Of a stretch of 64,000 nucleotides of DNA, positions 54,207-63,647 are shown piece after piece. Every line of letters starts with the position of its first letter. Within the stretch, counting starts at the first letter, position 1. The translations under genes and the position numbers were made by a program. This stretch comes from Seminavis robusta (taxonomy: Eukaryota > Bacillariophyta > Bacillariophyceae > Naviculales > Naviculaceae), in NCBI GenBank assembly GCA_903772945.1, contig CAICTM010000150.1:1-64000 (forward strand). The letters run 5' to 3'. A model generated the notes under the pieces. It was given only the letters and a program-made list of their open reading frames with translations. It was not told the DNA's origin and ran no database searches.

Positions 54207-54689
54207 AGGGGGGTCGGGAATCAGACAAGCTGGCCAGGCGCTTCTTCGCAAGGAAATGATCCTTCCTGCGTACCAACACAAACACGTCCAGAGGCAAAGC
54301 GCAAAGCTCTAAGATGCACACAACGGAATGTTGATTGCTAGCCTCCCGATTGTGATCGGCATATCTGCGACTTCTTGATTCATGTTCTCCTTTCGGTAGT
54401 CAACAATGTCTTTGTTTGAGATGACACAGCTATTAACCATTTGTTCGCTTAAAAAGTTAAGCTGAAGAAGATTCCTCTTTTATTACTTCACAGCTCGCCC
54501 GTCCCTTTTCGGTTGGTTGCTCTTTTACTTACTAGTAGTAGAGTTAGCAGAAAGGAGCGCATATGAACGGTCCTTGCCTGTTCTGCAGAGCGTGCCAAAC
54601 ATGGGATCCCAATCCTAGGCAGTGACTCTGAAGAACCTGAACACAGCACTCCAAAACCATTGCATGTAAGACTACCTCCACTATAATCA
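54207..54689. other. Spacer 3' of RNR2
   Basis: No gene was recognised. This is the RNR2 3' end and the boundary of the LINE fragment, whose 3' limit is not clear. Confidence 0.5.
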
Positions 54690-55142
54690 GCACTGTGGTG
54701 GAAGGCGGTCCCACATCCAGCGTTGAGTACCTGACAACCTTGGTACTTGCCCACACAGGTCAAAGATTGGGTGAGTGGCGACCTAGTCAGCCAACCTGTT
54801 GCTCGGCCTCTTGAGATAAGTCACGATGGGATGCACGCCGGCTGTACTCAGGGCATCATCAACTGGTGGGTAGCGCCAAACATCTCCAATGAGCTTTGGC
54901 ATTTTGCCGGTAATTCGGCAAGCCACCTTGTGATAAAAGCCTCCCAATATGTGAAGCATGGTGGAAGTGAGGGTCCACATCTCAGACCCATAAAACAGCA
55001 CCGTCTGGACCACAGCCTTGCAGCAATCGGGACGAACAGTGGAAAGCACTATGCTCGGCCTCCCTGGTGACTGAGGACTCTGCCCATGGAAATCACAGCA
55101 AGCCGCAACTAATCTTCGGAGTGTCCAAGGAGCATGACCCAA
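54690..55142 (-). mobile_element. Non-LTR (LINE-type) retrotransposon fragment
   Basis: On the minus strand, residues encoded from about 55000 to 54790 read VVQTVLFYGSEMWTLT, HILGGFYHKVACRITGKMPK and VWRYPPVDDALSTAGVHPIV, the block that follows the reverse transcriptase domain in diatom endonuclease/RT LINEs (family LYGSETW ... GFHHRVARRLTGKMP ... W.YPPV). A stop follows after RLAD, and the same frame resumes family-like residues (THPIFDLC) for about 30 codons before decaying. No RT active site or endonuclease domain is present, so this is a short dead 3'-proximal fragment of roughly 450 bases. Confidence 0.75.
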
Positions 55143-55546
55143 CCTGCTCCTGGATTTTGTTGCTAGCTAGTGCTTCATTTTACTCCCAAAGCTTTCGAAC
55201 TGCTTCGCATGGACTAACCAACCAGCCAACCACAAAATCCCTTCAGAAATCTGAGAGCTGCAAAATAAATAGTCTCTCTAGCTGGCTAGTAAATATCCAA
55301 TGCTGCCGCGTTTCGATTCGATTCTTCATGCCATCCACCCTGTAAGCAAATAAACTCAGGAAATCCATATCTTTGAAAAAGCAGCTCTGCTGGGTTGACT
55401 ACGTCGGTGCCGATCTTTTCAATTCAACAAGGAACGCTTTGACAAGCAGAAGGCAAACGTAGCGATTTCCAGCCCTTGTTGCCCGCTCCTTGGTTTCATC
55501 GACTACACGCACATCCCACTACACGGAATTGTCTAAATAGGTCACC
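55143..55546. promoter_or_regulatory. Upstream region of the plus-strand LHC gene
   Basis: No gene was recognised. GCTAGCTAGTGC is at 55161 and CTAGCTGGCTAG at 55278. The right part is the promoter and 5' UTR of the LHC gene; no clear TATA box was seen. Confidence 0.45.
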
Positions 55547-56241
55547 ATGCAGAAGATTATCCTTGCTTCCCTCCTCAGCGCTGCGGCTGCTTTCGCCCCA
55601 TCCACATCCAGTGGTAAGATCGGTTGTTCGTGGAAAGTGTTGGGTGGCGGATGCAGTTCGGCTTATGCTAACGCCATGTTTGTTTTCTTCTGATGTCTAC
55701 AGGAAAGGCCGTCACAGCTCTAAATGCCGAGAAGAGCCCTGCCATTCCCTTCCTTCCATACCCCGAAAACCTGAAGGGATATGTTGGAGATGACGTTGCC
55801 TTTGATCCTCTTCGCATTTCTGACTACTTCCCCATGGACTACCTTCGCGAGTCTGAATTGAAGCACGGACGTATCTGTCAGATGGCCGTCGTTGGATTCA
55901 TCACTGTTGATCTTGGTTTCGTTGTCCACCCACTTGGACAAGGCCTCACCTCGGCCACCGCACACGACACTATGGTCGAGAATGGTGTCATGGGAAATGC
56001 TCTTGTTTTCATTGGATTCCTTGAGCTTGTGTCTTACATTGCTGTCTCCGAAATGCTTCAAGGGTCTGGACGTGAACCAGGTGACTTCGGTTTCGGAAAC
56101 AAATTCCTTGAGGGTATGTCCGAAGATGAAGTCAAGACCATGAAATACAAGGAACTCGCCAACGGGCGTTTGGCTATGATGGCTTTCGGCGGTATGGTCA
56201 CCCAATCTGTCCTTTACGACAAGGGATTCCCATACTTCTAA
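55547..56241 (+). CDS. Fucoxanthin chlorophyll a/c light-harvesting protein
   Basis: This is a thylakoid antenna protein that binds chlorophyll a/c and fucoxanthin. Exons are 55547-55613 and 55703-56241 (202 codons, 201 residues). The presequence MQKIILASLLSAAAAFAPST has the perfect diatom cleavage motif A-AFAP between signal and transit peptide, and the intron falls just after it. The three membrane helices are readable. Helix A contains ESELKHGRICQMAVVGFITV with the Glu/Arg-type chlorophyll ligands. Helix B follows VENGVMGNALVFIGFLEL. Helix C contains KELANGRLAMMAFGGMVTQS. ENLKGYVGDDVAFDPLRISD and the GSGREPGDFGFG loop suggest the Lhcr (red-lineage) branch rather than Lhcf or Lhcx; the branch is an inference. 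It lies tail to tail with a related LHC gene. Confidence 0.93.
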
Positions 56242-56809
56242 GCTGCTGCTACATCATTGTGACAGTGGCAATAATTAGCCCTTTGCTTTGAGTAAATCGA
56301 GTGTAATTACGCTAACATTTTAGAACATTATTTGCTCAGACACGACGAGAGCTAGCTCATGTCTTGATCGTTGGCTAATACCGGTTTGTAGTTGTTCTCT
56401 CCGCATGCTTACCTGATACTCTCTGCACATGCTGCTGCAGCCACCATTGTCCTTAGCATAGTACGTTTGTCCGTCTGCGACAGTACAGAACTCCTTCAAA
56501 TCACGTTGGCTGGCCTTTGCCTGCTATTTGGTTGCATGATTTTGGCCTGTTTGCTACCCCCAAAAAGTGGTCCGGTACGTATCACCCAATAGTCTCTATC
56601 CGTTGTCATCCATCGCAACAACCATCCTGATAAATTACTTTGCTACATACATTATGGAACAAGTACAAAACAATTGACGTAGCTAGCTCTAAGCCATTCT
56701 AACGTAGCGATGAGGCCTTTATTCTATGCACTACGCAAACGGCGCGTCTACATACATCCGAACTAGCCGAGCCGAGGACCCACTGGGGATTCTACCTAGA
56801 AGAATTGCT
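56242..56809. other. Convergent spacer between the two LHC genes
   Basis: This spacer holds both 3' ends and no gene. GTACGTTTGTCCG at 56461 and CGTAGCTAGCTC at 56678 are isolated short words. Confidence 0.55.
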
Positions 56810-57576
56810 TTAAACATATGGGAAAGGTCCTTGGGTCAAAACAGCTTGTGTCACCATTCCACTGAAGGCGATCATTGCAAGTCGTCCATTGGTGAGTTCT
56901 TTCAATTTCATTTCATCAACTTCTTCCTTGGACTTTCCAAGCAAGAAACCAGGGGGGTCAAGGTTGAAGTCACCTGGTTCACGTCCGGATCCACCAAGCA
57001 TCTGCATGATAGCAATTCCATCAATGATTTCAAGCAAACCGAACCAGAGAAGCATCTGAGCCATAGCTCCTTGCTTCACAAGCGCATCGTGGGCAGTGAC
57101 AGAGGTGAGTCCTTCGTATGCCTCTGGGGTGGGGACCACTCTAAGACCACAGTCTACAGCAGCAAAACCGACAACGGCCATCATGCAAATACGACCATGC
57201 TTAAGCTCGGCTTCACGGAGGAAGTCCATGGGGACGAAGTCCGAGAAGCGGAAGGGGTCGAAACCAACATCACCGACGTATCCCTCAAGATTGGGAGGGT
57301 ACTCCAGGAATGGAAGGGCGGGGCTGGCCTTGTAGGTGGCAACAGGCTCAGCCTCCTCAGCTGGAGCTTCCTCGGCAACATCTGCACGAAGGACAGAAAC
57401 CTGCCTGGCTGAAATCGGAATAGAATTCAAAATACACAAAACCGGGTAAGTGAGAATCACTCAATGAATGCAAAGCGGATCTCTACGTTTTGTTCGAATA
57501 ACGTACCGTTGGGTTGAGCGGGGGCAAAGGCAGCAGCCGATGCGAGGAAAGAGGTGAGGATCAGTTTGTTCATCAT
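56810..57576 (-). CDS. Fucoxanthin chlorophyll a/c light-harvesting protein, Lhcr type
   Basis: Exons on the minus strand are 57576-57507 and 57408-56810 (223 codons, 222 residues). The presequence MMNKLILTSFLASAAAFAPA again carries A-AFAP, and the intron sits at the same place and phase as in the neighbouring LHC gene. The mature part begins after an acidic linker (EEAPAEEAEPVATYKASPAL). Blocks are FDPFRFSDFVPMDFLREAEL, KHGRICMMAVVGFAAVDCGL, TSVTAHDALVKQGAMAQMLL, GSGREPGDFNLDPPGFLLGK and KELTNGRLAMIAFSGMVTQA. These are very close to the photosystem-I-linked Lhcr proteins of diatoms that I recall. Shared intron position and tail-to-tail layout suggest an old local duplication, since the two proteins now differ at many positions. 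Confidence 0.94.
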
Positions 57577-58717
57577 GGTGACAGAGTATAAGTTTAATTA
57601 GCTCTACTTTTGTACAACCATCAGCATTCCTTGGAGCGCTCCTGTTGTTGCCGCTCCCTTGGTGCGAAGGTACCACACAGTTGAAGGCAAAAGATTTGCG
57701 TTCATTGCAGTCCAGTCACTAATGACGCGTGAAAGAAGCCGGTATACAAGCCGAAAAGCTGTCAAAACAAATAATAGACTAGTAACCTCCCATGCCTTCC
57801 GGTACAGCCGTACCGTACCATGCCTTCCCTTCATATCACAAACATCTAGCTAGACTAGCCTACCGGTACGGAGCTCAGATGGTACCTGGTAGAGGGATTC
57901 ATACCATTGTTTGCATGGATATCTTCTTCCTGATTCTTGGGTGCCAAGGGCTTTGGAGTCCGCATTGAGCTGCAAGATTGGTAGAGGAACGGTCTTCGGT
58001 GTGAGCATCGTACGGTATAAATGTTGTAGTGCAAATCATTTAGGTTTGCAAACAAACAAAAAATGCAGTAATGGTCCACCTCCTGTCATAGTTGGCATCA
58101 GTGGCTGGTTACCACCATGGCAAATACATGTAGCTGCCGGTATCTGCATCGAAAGGCAGATGTCACAAGTCACCAAAAGGAAAGCAAGTACTGGTCTCGC
58201 ATGGGCTGGCATGTCCCCCGTTCCAGAAGGGGCTGCTACATTGCACCCAAGCGTGCTATGTCTAACTATACTACTTCAGCTTTAGCTGTCGTGAGCACGG
58301 CCATGAACGGTACGGCATGGAACCGATGCAAGCACTCGGTAGCACTACCGGTACCGGTACGAGTAGTTGGACGGCGACTATCGAAAGAATTGCAATATCA
58401 CAGTAGAAAGACAACCGAAATCTCTTCTCAAAGCTCTCGTGAGATTAATTTGTCCAACAACCGTTCAGGGAAGCTTGCCAGGATCTCCTCTAATACAATC
58501 TGGACGATAGCTGATTGTAGAATTTCCTTCATTCTGAAACTCGCGATTTCTGCCACGATCTCGATACGCAGACGACGACACACTCCCTTATCCGAAACTG
58601 AATTTTTCTTTAGAAACCTTGCTTACACGTTCGCTATATCACATACAGACATTGTAGAAGGTCTATACCTGCGCCTATGGATTGACGTTCTGATTGACGG
58701 ATGATGGAACTGCATGA
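57577..58717. repeat. Spacer with palindromic words, upstream of the minus-strand LHC gene
   Basis: The left part is the LHC promoter. GTACAGCCGTACCGTACC at 57802-57819, CTAGCTAGACTAG at 57846-57858, CCTACCGGTACGG at 57859-57871 and CTACCGGTACCGGTACGAG at 58346-58364 belong to the recurring palindrome family. An open frame at 58117-58704 (195 codons) has no recognisable content and runs antisense to the end of the next gene (see rejected). Confidence 0.55.
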
Positions 58718-58991
58718 TTACTCGGCGTGACCTTCCAATTGGAAACCATCCTTCTTTTTCCGCTTGCTAGCCTCCGATTCTTCGCTTTCATATGCAGAAA
58801 ACAAAACATATCCCAGAGCCAAAAGTGGTGACAAAGCAAATAGAATCTGGATGGAGAGAAAAACAGTGTTGAGACCCAGGAGAAGAAAATGGAATTTCTG
58901 GAAGCGACTCGATCAATACCCAGCAGTATCAACTCACTTTTGCACCAGCAACTGCATATTGGGCAGGTGTCCATTCCTCTGCTTCTGCCAT
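58718..58991 (-). CDS. Small single-pass membrane protein (60 residues)
   Basis: I do not recognise this protein. Two exons on the minus strand, 58991-58938 and 58846-58718, are separated by a 91-base intron with GTGAGT donor and ATCCAG acceptor, giving 61 codons. Exon 1 encodes MAEAEEWTPAQYAVAGAK; exon 2 continues ILFALSPLLALGYVLFSAY, a clear membrane helix, then an acidic/basic switch ESEESEASKRKKKDG and the end FQLEGHAE. The ATG lies in an excellent context (caccaaaATGG) and 257 bases from the syntaxin start on the other strand, so the two share a promoter region. The Lys/Arg cluster after the helix suggests that end faces the cytosol or stroma. It may be a small photosystem, mitochondrial or ER subunit. 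The reading frame, splice sites and hydrophobic pattern make chance unlikely. Confidence 0.68.
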
Positions 58992-59248
58992 TTTGGTGGT
59001 GCCTTGGTTAAACGAGAGAAGAAGCAGGAGTTACAGAGTTTTGTGTAGGAGGTTTGTGGTCGAAGAAGAGTTGAAGAGTTGGTGATGGCTCTGGGTGTCG
59101 TTGTTGTGTGGTTGTCGCGGATGCCAGGGTTGAGAACTTGTGAGCGAACGCTGACGGAAACATTTCCCGAACCATGAACTCATGCAACTCTGCTTGGTTG
59201 AGCGAAGGAATTTTATTTTAACTCGTCATCACAATCAAAACCACAACC

Positions 59249-60296
59249 ATGGCGGACTATTCTTCATTGGACGGAGAACGCGGCGATGGCCTTCTCTCTG
59301 TGCCATCGGGGGACTCCTCGACTTCCTCCAAATCGAGACTTAGGTTACCGCGCATGGGCAGAGGACCTTCGGGGGCATTATCTCAGCCGCTCAACGCGTC
59401 GACAGTCGAGGATGATGTCGATTCGTCGGATCCTTATTACGTCTTTCAAAGTGATCTGTGCAATAAATTGGAGCTGGTCGATGAGGCATTAGCAGAGTTT
59501 CTGAGAGTAGTTCATCAAACTGTAAGAGTTCTATTGGAAGTGACATGTTGGTTGGGTGATGTTGCTCACTTTTTATGATTCTTCTCTGCACGACTTACTT
59601 CGTGGTTGGTTGGTTGATGCTTTATCGATGTTTCTTTTTGATGGATGAAAGGACACTGCTGTCAACACTCACGAACTCAAAGAAGCCAAGAAACATCTGA
59701 AACGAGCTATCAAAAATGCGGAACCATTGCTGGGGGATGTTCAAGCAACAATCCAATTGGTGGAGAAGGATCGCGAGAAATTTCATATCGACAACACGGA
59801 GCTCTATGACAGAAAAGCTTTGGTCAATACTAGCATGGAACGATTAAACTTGGCAAGGCAAGAAATGAACTCGGAGGAAGTCAAACGAAAACTAGTGGTC
59901 GACAATCGAGCCAAAACCCTCCGAAGAACCAACAACAACAATAGCAATGCGGCGGAAAATGGCACTGCGCAGCAGCAAGCCAATGCCGAATTCATTGCAG
60001 ATTCTCATGCACGGGCTTCCATGTTGATAATGCAGCAAGACGAAGCACTGGATGATCTTGATTCAGCTGTCGTTAGAGTGGGACACATGGCCGAGACGAT
60101 CCATGAAGAAATTGGGACACAAAATAAAATGCTAGAAGACATGGATGCGGATCTTGCCAATGCCGAAGAACAATTGGGGATGGTCATGGGCAAGTTGGCA
60201 AAGTTGCTCAAAACCAAAAACAAGTGTCAGCTAGGAACCATCCTCTGCCTGCTGGCCATTGTTATTGTGCTCTTCCTTCTTGTCCTCTACACGTAA
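59249..60296 (+). CDS. Syntaxin-6-like Qc SNARE
   Basis: This is a SNARE for fusion at the trans-Golgi/endosome (syntaxin-6/Tlg1/SYP61 group). Exons are 59249-59521 and 59652-60296 (306 codons, 305 residues). After a Ser/Arg-rich N-terminus, the Habc domain starts at DPYYVFQSDLCNKLELVDEA (about residue 60) and includes ELKEAKKHLKRAIKNAEPLL and the family signature KFHIDNTELYDRKALVNTSM. The SNARE helix follows MQQDEALDDLDSAVVRVGHM with the central glutamine in IGTQNKMLEDMD. The chain ends in a C-terminal anchor CQLGTILCLLAIVIVLFLLV with two residues after it (YT), typical of tail-anchored syntaxins. An Asn/Gln-rich insert (NNNNSNAAENGTAQQQ) separates the two parts. The intron removes the frame break between HQT and DTAVNTHEL. 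Confidence 0.92.
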
Positions 60297-61013
60297 TCAC
60301 GAAGATCATCAACAACAACAACCAACCTTGGCCACAGGGGATCAGTGCGTCTTCCAGCGCGGGAACACAAAAAATCAACAACACTCTAGTCCACCGACGA
60401 GCCCAATTTTTTCTACGGTAGCAAGATGCGTCTGCAGGAATTCTCCCACATTACGCAACAATGCTGGAGGAAAGAAATCAGGCGGCCGCCAAAGAGCATT
60501 CAAAAGGAGTTGCATCAATGACCACTGTCGTCCGCCCCCTTCTTCAGTTCTCTCTCCAGGTCTCCCTTTATTGCTAACTACTAGAGCTTGTCAAAATATT
60601 CAAATCCTGTTTTCGCGTTTCTTCACAGTATCCTTTCCCCTTATACTGGCTCTAGCTAGCTACACTAGTATTAAGCCAAAATTTTGGGTCAAATTCCAGA
60701 CGTCTGGTCAAGCGGCTGCCCCGGCAGAAACCTCGTCATCCTTCGCTCTTTAGGTCTCCTTCACCAGCTGGGAGAATTCATCCTCCTGTCCTGTTGGTGT
60801 TCCAATATTCCAATACTTCGATATAGCTCAGGTACGGTAGCCGAAACTGTGACCAGCAACTGTAGAAACATGTATGGGAGATACTGGTATCTGGTTTTCT
60901 CTGGACACCCTCCTGTTTGCTTGGGTGCTGACGGTCAAGAGGGAGCTTTAGCGGGTGCGGAGCTCTTGGCATTGGAGTGTTGCGTGGAGGCAAAGCGTGG
61001 AAATATTCACTTA
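60297..61013. other. Spacer between syntaxin-6 gene and the MITE
   Basis: This spacer holds the syntaxin 3' UTR and no recognised gene. GCTCTAGCTAGCTACACTAG lies at 60649-60668. The open frame 60259-60753 is not supported (see rejected). Confidence 0.5.
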
Positions 61014-61566
61014 CAGTCAACTCGCTCTAATATTACTTGGGGGGGATTTCGGACTTCGGGTATATAATAGAGAGAAGTAATATTAGGCTTTTCAAGGGCC
61101 GGTTCCACTAGTAAAGTACGAATGGATAGAGCCGAGCCGTACGGCGCGTTCATGTTGGTCTAAGTCGGATTGGAGGGATTGGTATTGGTTTGCTTGCACT
61201 TGTTTTGTTGCTGAGAGAATTGTTTTTGTCTCCTCTCTGCCATTCTGCGCAATCTCGCGAAAACACCATGAAAAACCCCACGTACGAAGATTTGCGCGGA
61301 CTGGCAGAGAATCGGACAGGCAAGGAGAGGTGCGGGGCTCCGGTTGGCCTCTTATTGGCACCTCATCGGCATGCATTGGCATTTACATGTATGTCTCTGT
61401 CGAGTTGGATGGTTTGCGATGGATTGCGAGCGATTGTTTTGCTGCTACGAGATTTGGGAGGGTATCGTCATTCACGGATATGCGGGACTGGGGGGGGATC
61501 CGAAGAATCAGGTAATATAACAGCGAGAAGTAATATTAAATAAGTAATATTAGCGCGAGTAGACTG
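61014..61566. mobile_element. MITE of the Tc1/mariner-pogo type with TA target duplication
   Basis: This is a 553-base non-autonomous DNA transposon. Terminal inverted repeats of 25 bases lie at 61014-61038 (begins CAGTCAACTCGC, ends TAATATTACTT) and 61542-61566 (ends GCGCGAGTAGACTG) and match at 23 of 25 positions. The element is flanked on both sides by TA (61012-61013 and 61567-61568), the target duplication of the Tc1/mariner superfamily, and the CAGT(C)-ACTC start is pogo/Tigger-like. Subterminal copies of the TIR core AAGTAATATTA occur at 61075-61086 and 61528-61538, and two G7-G8 runs each precede one. There is no transposase ORF, so it would depend on a relative in trans. It sits 98 bases upstream of the MAP65 start. 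Confidence 0.8.
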
Positions 61567-61664
61567 TAGCAAAAGAGACGGTACTCAAAGACCACAAGCA
61601 TAACGGTCTAATCGATTTGAAATCGAGCCCCCGAGAACAGTCTCACATTTTGAAGCTGGAGACG

Positions 61665-63647
61665 ATGGTCGACACCACAAAAGCAGCTGAAACAAAGTTT
61701 GTGTTTGCGGTGGAACATCCTCTGTTGCTCTCCCCTTCTCTATCAGTAGGGAGAAGCCTCGTAACTGCAGCAGCGACGTCGGCGTCGAAAGGAAGTCCCC
61801 ATTATTCGTTGTCTCACCCCAAATCAGCTTTCACACCGGTGAACATGTCTCAAGGCAGCCCGACAATGATGGCCTCTCCTCCATTTTCCACCCGAGCGTC
61901 TACGAGCATGCACACTTCCAGAGAAGTGGGCAACAAGTCCTCTGAAAAGACACCGCGAGGAAATCATTCCTTTAGTTTGATGCTGACTCCGTCACGCACA
62001 ATTACAGAGTCACTCACATCCATGGTGGCCTCGACTGCCCACAAGCTGGAAGAAGTATGGGATGAAGTTGGCTACAGCCCCGAGGAACGAACATCGCAGC
62101 TTTCAGATCTTTTGGTCCAATTCAGAGGTCTCTGCGAGGCCAAGCTGGCCGAAGAACAAGGCGTGGCAGAAACCTTTCGTCAAACAATCATGGAAGCCAA
62201 AGCTGAAATCACGTCCACCGCCAAGGCGATGAATGTTCACATTAGTGACGACCTTCTTGCAGACCATGAGGCACGTCGTGGTGGCAAGGCAACTCTAACA
62301 GACGAGCTCGCTGTACTCGAGGCGACTTTGGAAGGATTGAAAGAGTCAGCAGCTACCGCCAAACTTGACTTGGAGGAATGCAGAGACTTTCTCTTGAAGG
62401 CATACACCATGCTTGGATTGACTTTGGAGGACCGATGGCAAGATGTCGATTCTGACTTGACAATTGAACGACGAAATCAGTTTCACCACAAAGTGGACGA
62501 GATGAAAGAAGAAATCGCAACACGATCCTCGGCTATCATTCAGCTCCTTCGGGACTGTCAACATCTCATGAAGGAATTGCAAATTTACGGAGATGAATCC
62601 GGATCTAAGCTTGATCGTCAAATTACCGGGAGTCTTGAAAGACAAGAAGATGGTAGCTTTGTCATGACATCCAACTTCCAGACCGATACCTGCATCGGCA
62701 TCAATGCAAGCGCTCTGGAGGCTCTCACCGAACGCGTCGCCGTGCTGAACGCAGAGAAACAAAAACGTACTTCCAAGCTAGAACACATGGGAGCCCAAAT
62801 CATGACCCTCTGGGAAAAGCTGCGCATTTCGGAGGAGGAACAAAGAGCCTTCTCCGAAACCATTCAAGGATTGGGGCTCGACACTATCGAAAAGGGTGAG
62901 ACAGAGCTTCAGAGGCTTGTTTCTCTCAAATCAAAGATGCTAGGAGACCTCATATTGGAAGCTCGAGAAACCATTATTGAACTCTGGGACGATATGAATG
63001 CAACAGAAGACTTTCGAAAGGCATTCACTCCCTTCAGTGCTGCCAATGAAGAAGACACTACCGAGGACCTGCTCGAGGCTCACGAAAAGTACATCGACAA
63101 CCTACGAGCTCAGCTTGATGAAATGAAGCCAATTTTGCGCATCATAGAGAGGCGAGATGTTATTCTCCGTGAGCGGAAGCAATACCAAGAGTTGCAGCAA
63201 GATTCTGACCGACTCAAGCAACGGGGAGCGGCGTTGACCAAGCAGCTAATGGAAGAAGAAAAGATGGCACGACGAATCAAGCGGGATTTGCCGAAGCTGA
63301 CAAGCATGCTAGAGGAAAAGTTGTTTGAATGGAAGGAACAACATGGCGAAGACTTCCAACTCCACGGGGAGAATTACTTTGACATTATGGAACGCCGGGA
63401 ACTCGAGTGGGAAGAGTTCAAGAACTCGTTGGTCATGCAGAAAAAGAAGAAGCAAACGGAGCTAAGACCCATTGGACGAAAGGCGCCCACCAAGAAGACC
63501 TCCTCCAGTCGTCCTTTTGGAGATGCGATGAACAGGGAGAACCGTAGTTCCAGCAATCTTCGCGGTCGAGACGACGGAGCACGAAAACCAAAATCTCAAG
63601 CAGGCAGTGGTAGAAGCACCTCCCGACTCCGTGCAGGATATCGCTAA
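61665..63647 (+). CDS. MAP65/Ase1/PRC1 microtubule crosslinker
   Basis: These are antiparallel-microtubule bundlers of the spindle midzone and division plane. This is a single exon of 660 residues from ATG 61665 (gacgATGG); the frame stays open to a non-ATG codon at 61617. Residues 1-125 are disordered with many Ser/Thr-Pro sites (SPHYS, TPVNM, TPRGN, LTPSR), likely targets of cyclin-dependent kinase. The family fold begins LTSMVASTAHKLEEVWDEVGYSPEERTSQ (broken here across two phrases: LTSMVASTAHKLEEVW and DEVGYSPEER). It continues with long coiled coils to about residue 590, including IMTLWEKLRISEEEQRAF and IIELWDDMNATEDFRKAF, the spectrin-type repeats of MAP65. The tail (about 595-660) is Arg/Lys/Ser-rich, as in the microtubule-binding tails of Ase1 proteins. 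The MITE just upstream may have altered its promoter. Confidence 0.9.
   Translation: MVDTTKAAETKFVFAVEHPLLLSPSLSVGRSLVTAAATSASKGSPHYSLSHPKSAFTPVNMSQGSPTMMASPPFSTRASTSMHTSREVGNKSSEKTPRGNHSFSLMLTPSRTITESLTSMVASTAHKLEEVWDEVGYSPEERTSQLSDLLVQFRGLCEAKLAEEQGVAETFRQTIMEAKAEITSTAKAMNVHISDDLLADHEARRGGKATLTDELAVLEATLEGLKESAATAKLDLEECRDFLLKAYTMLGLTLEDRWQDVDSDLTIERRNQFHHKVDEMKEEIATRSSAIIQLLRDCQHLMKELQIYGDESGSKLDRQITGSLERQEDGSFVMTSNFQTDTCIGINASALEALTERVAVLNAEKQKRTSKLEHMGAQIMTLWEKLRISEEEQRAFSETIQGLGLDTIEKGETELQRLVSLKSKMLGDLILEARETIIELWDDMNATEDFRKAFTPFSAANEEDTTEDLLEAHEKYIDNLRAQLDEMKPILRIIERRDVILRERKQYQELQQDSDRLKQRGAALTKQLMEEEKMARRIKRDLPKLTSMLEEKLFEWKEQHGEDFQLHGENYFDIMERRELEWEEFKNSLVMQKKKKQTELRPIGRKAPTKKTSSSRPFGDAMNRENRSSSNLRGRDDGARKPKSQAGSGRSTSRLRAGYR

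Noticed and set aside
58117-58704. 195-codon open frame
   Set aside because: It crosses a palindromic-word region and lies close to the opposite-strand 60-residue gene; composition is random.
60259-60753. 164-codon open frame overlapping the syntaxin 3' end
   Set aside because: It begins inside the syntaxin membrane anchor in another frame and contains only low-complexity residues.
61027-61036. TAATATTAC nonanucleotide as a rolling-circle (CRESS-virus-like) origin
   Set aside because: It has no flanking stem at this site, the core is a palindrome that occurs by chance, and it is fully explained as part of the MITE terminal repeats.
61190-61543. 117-codon open frame inside the MITE as a transposase remnant
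   Set aside because: No DDE or helix-turn-helix pattern; the residues look random.
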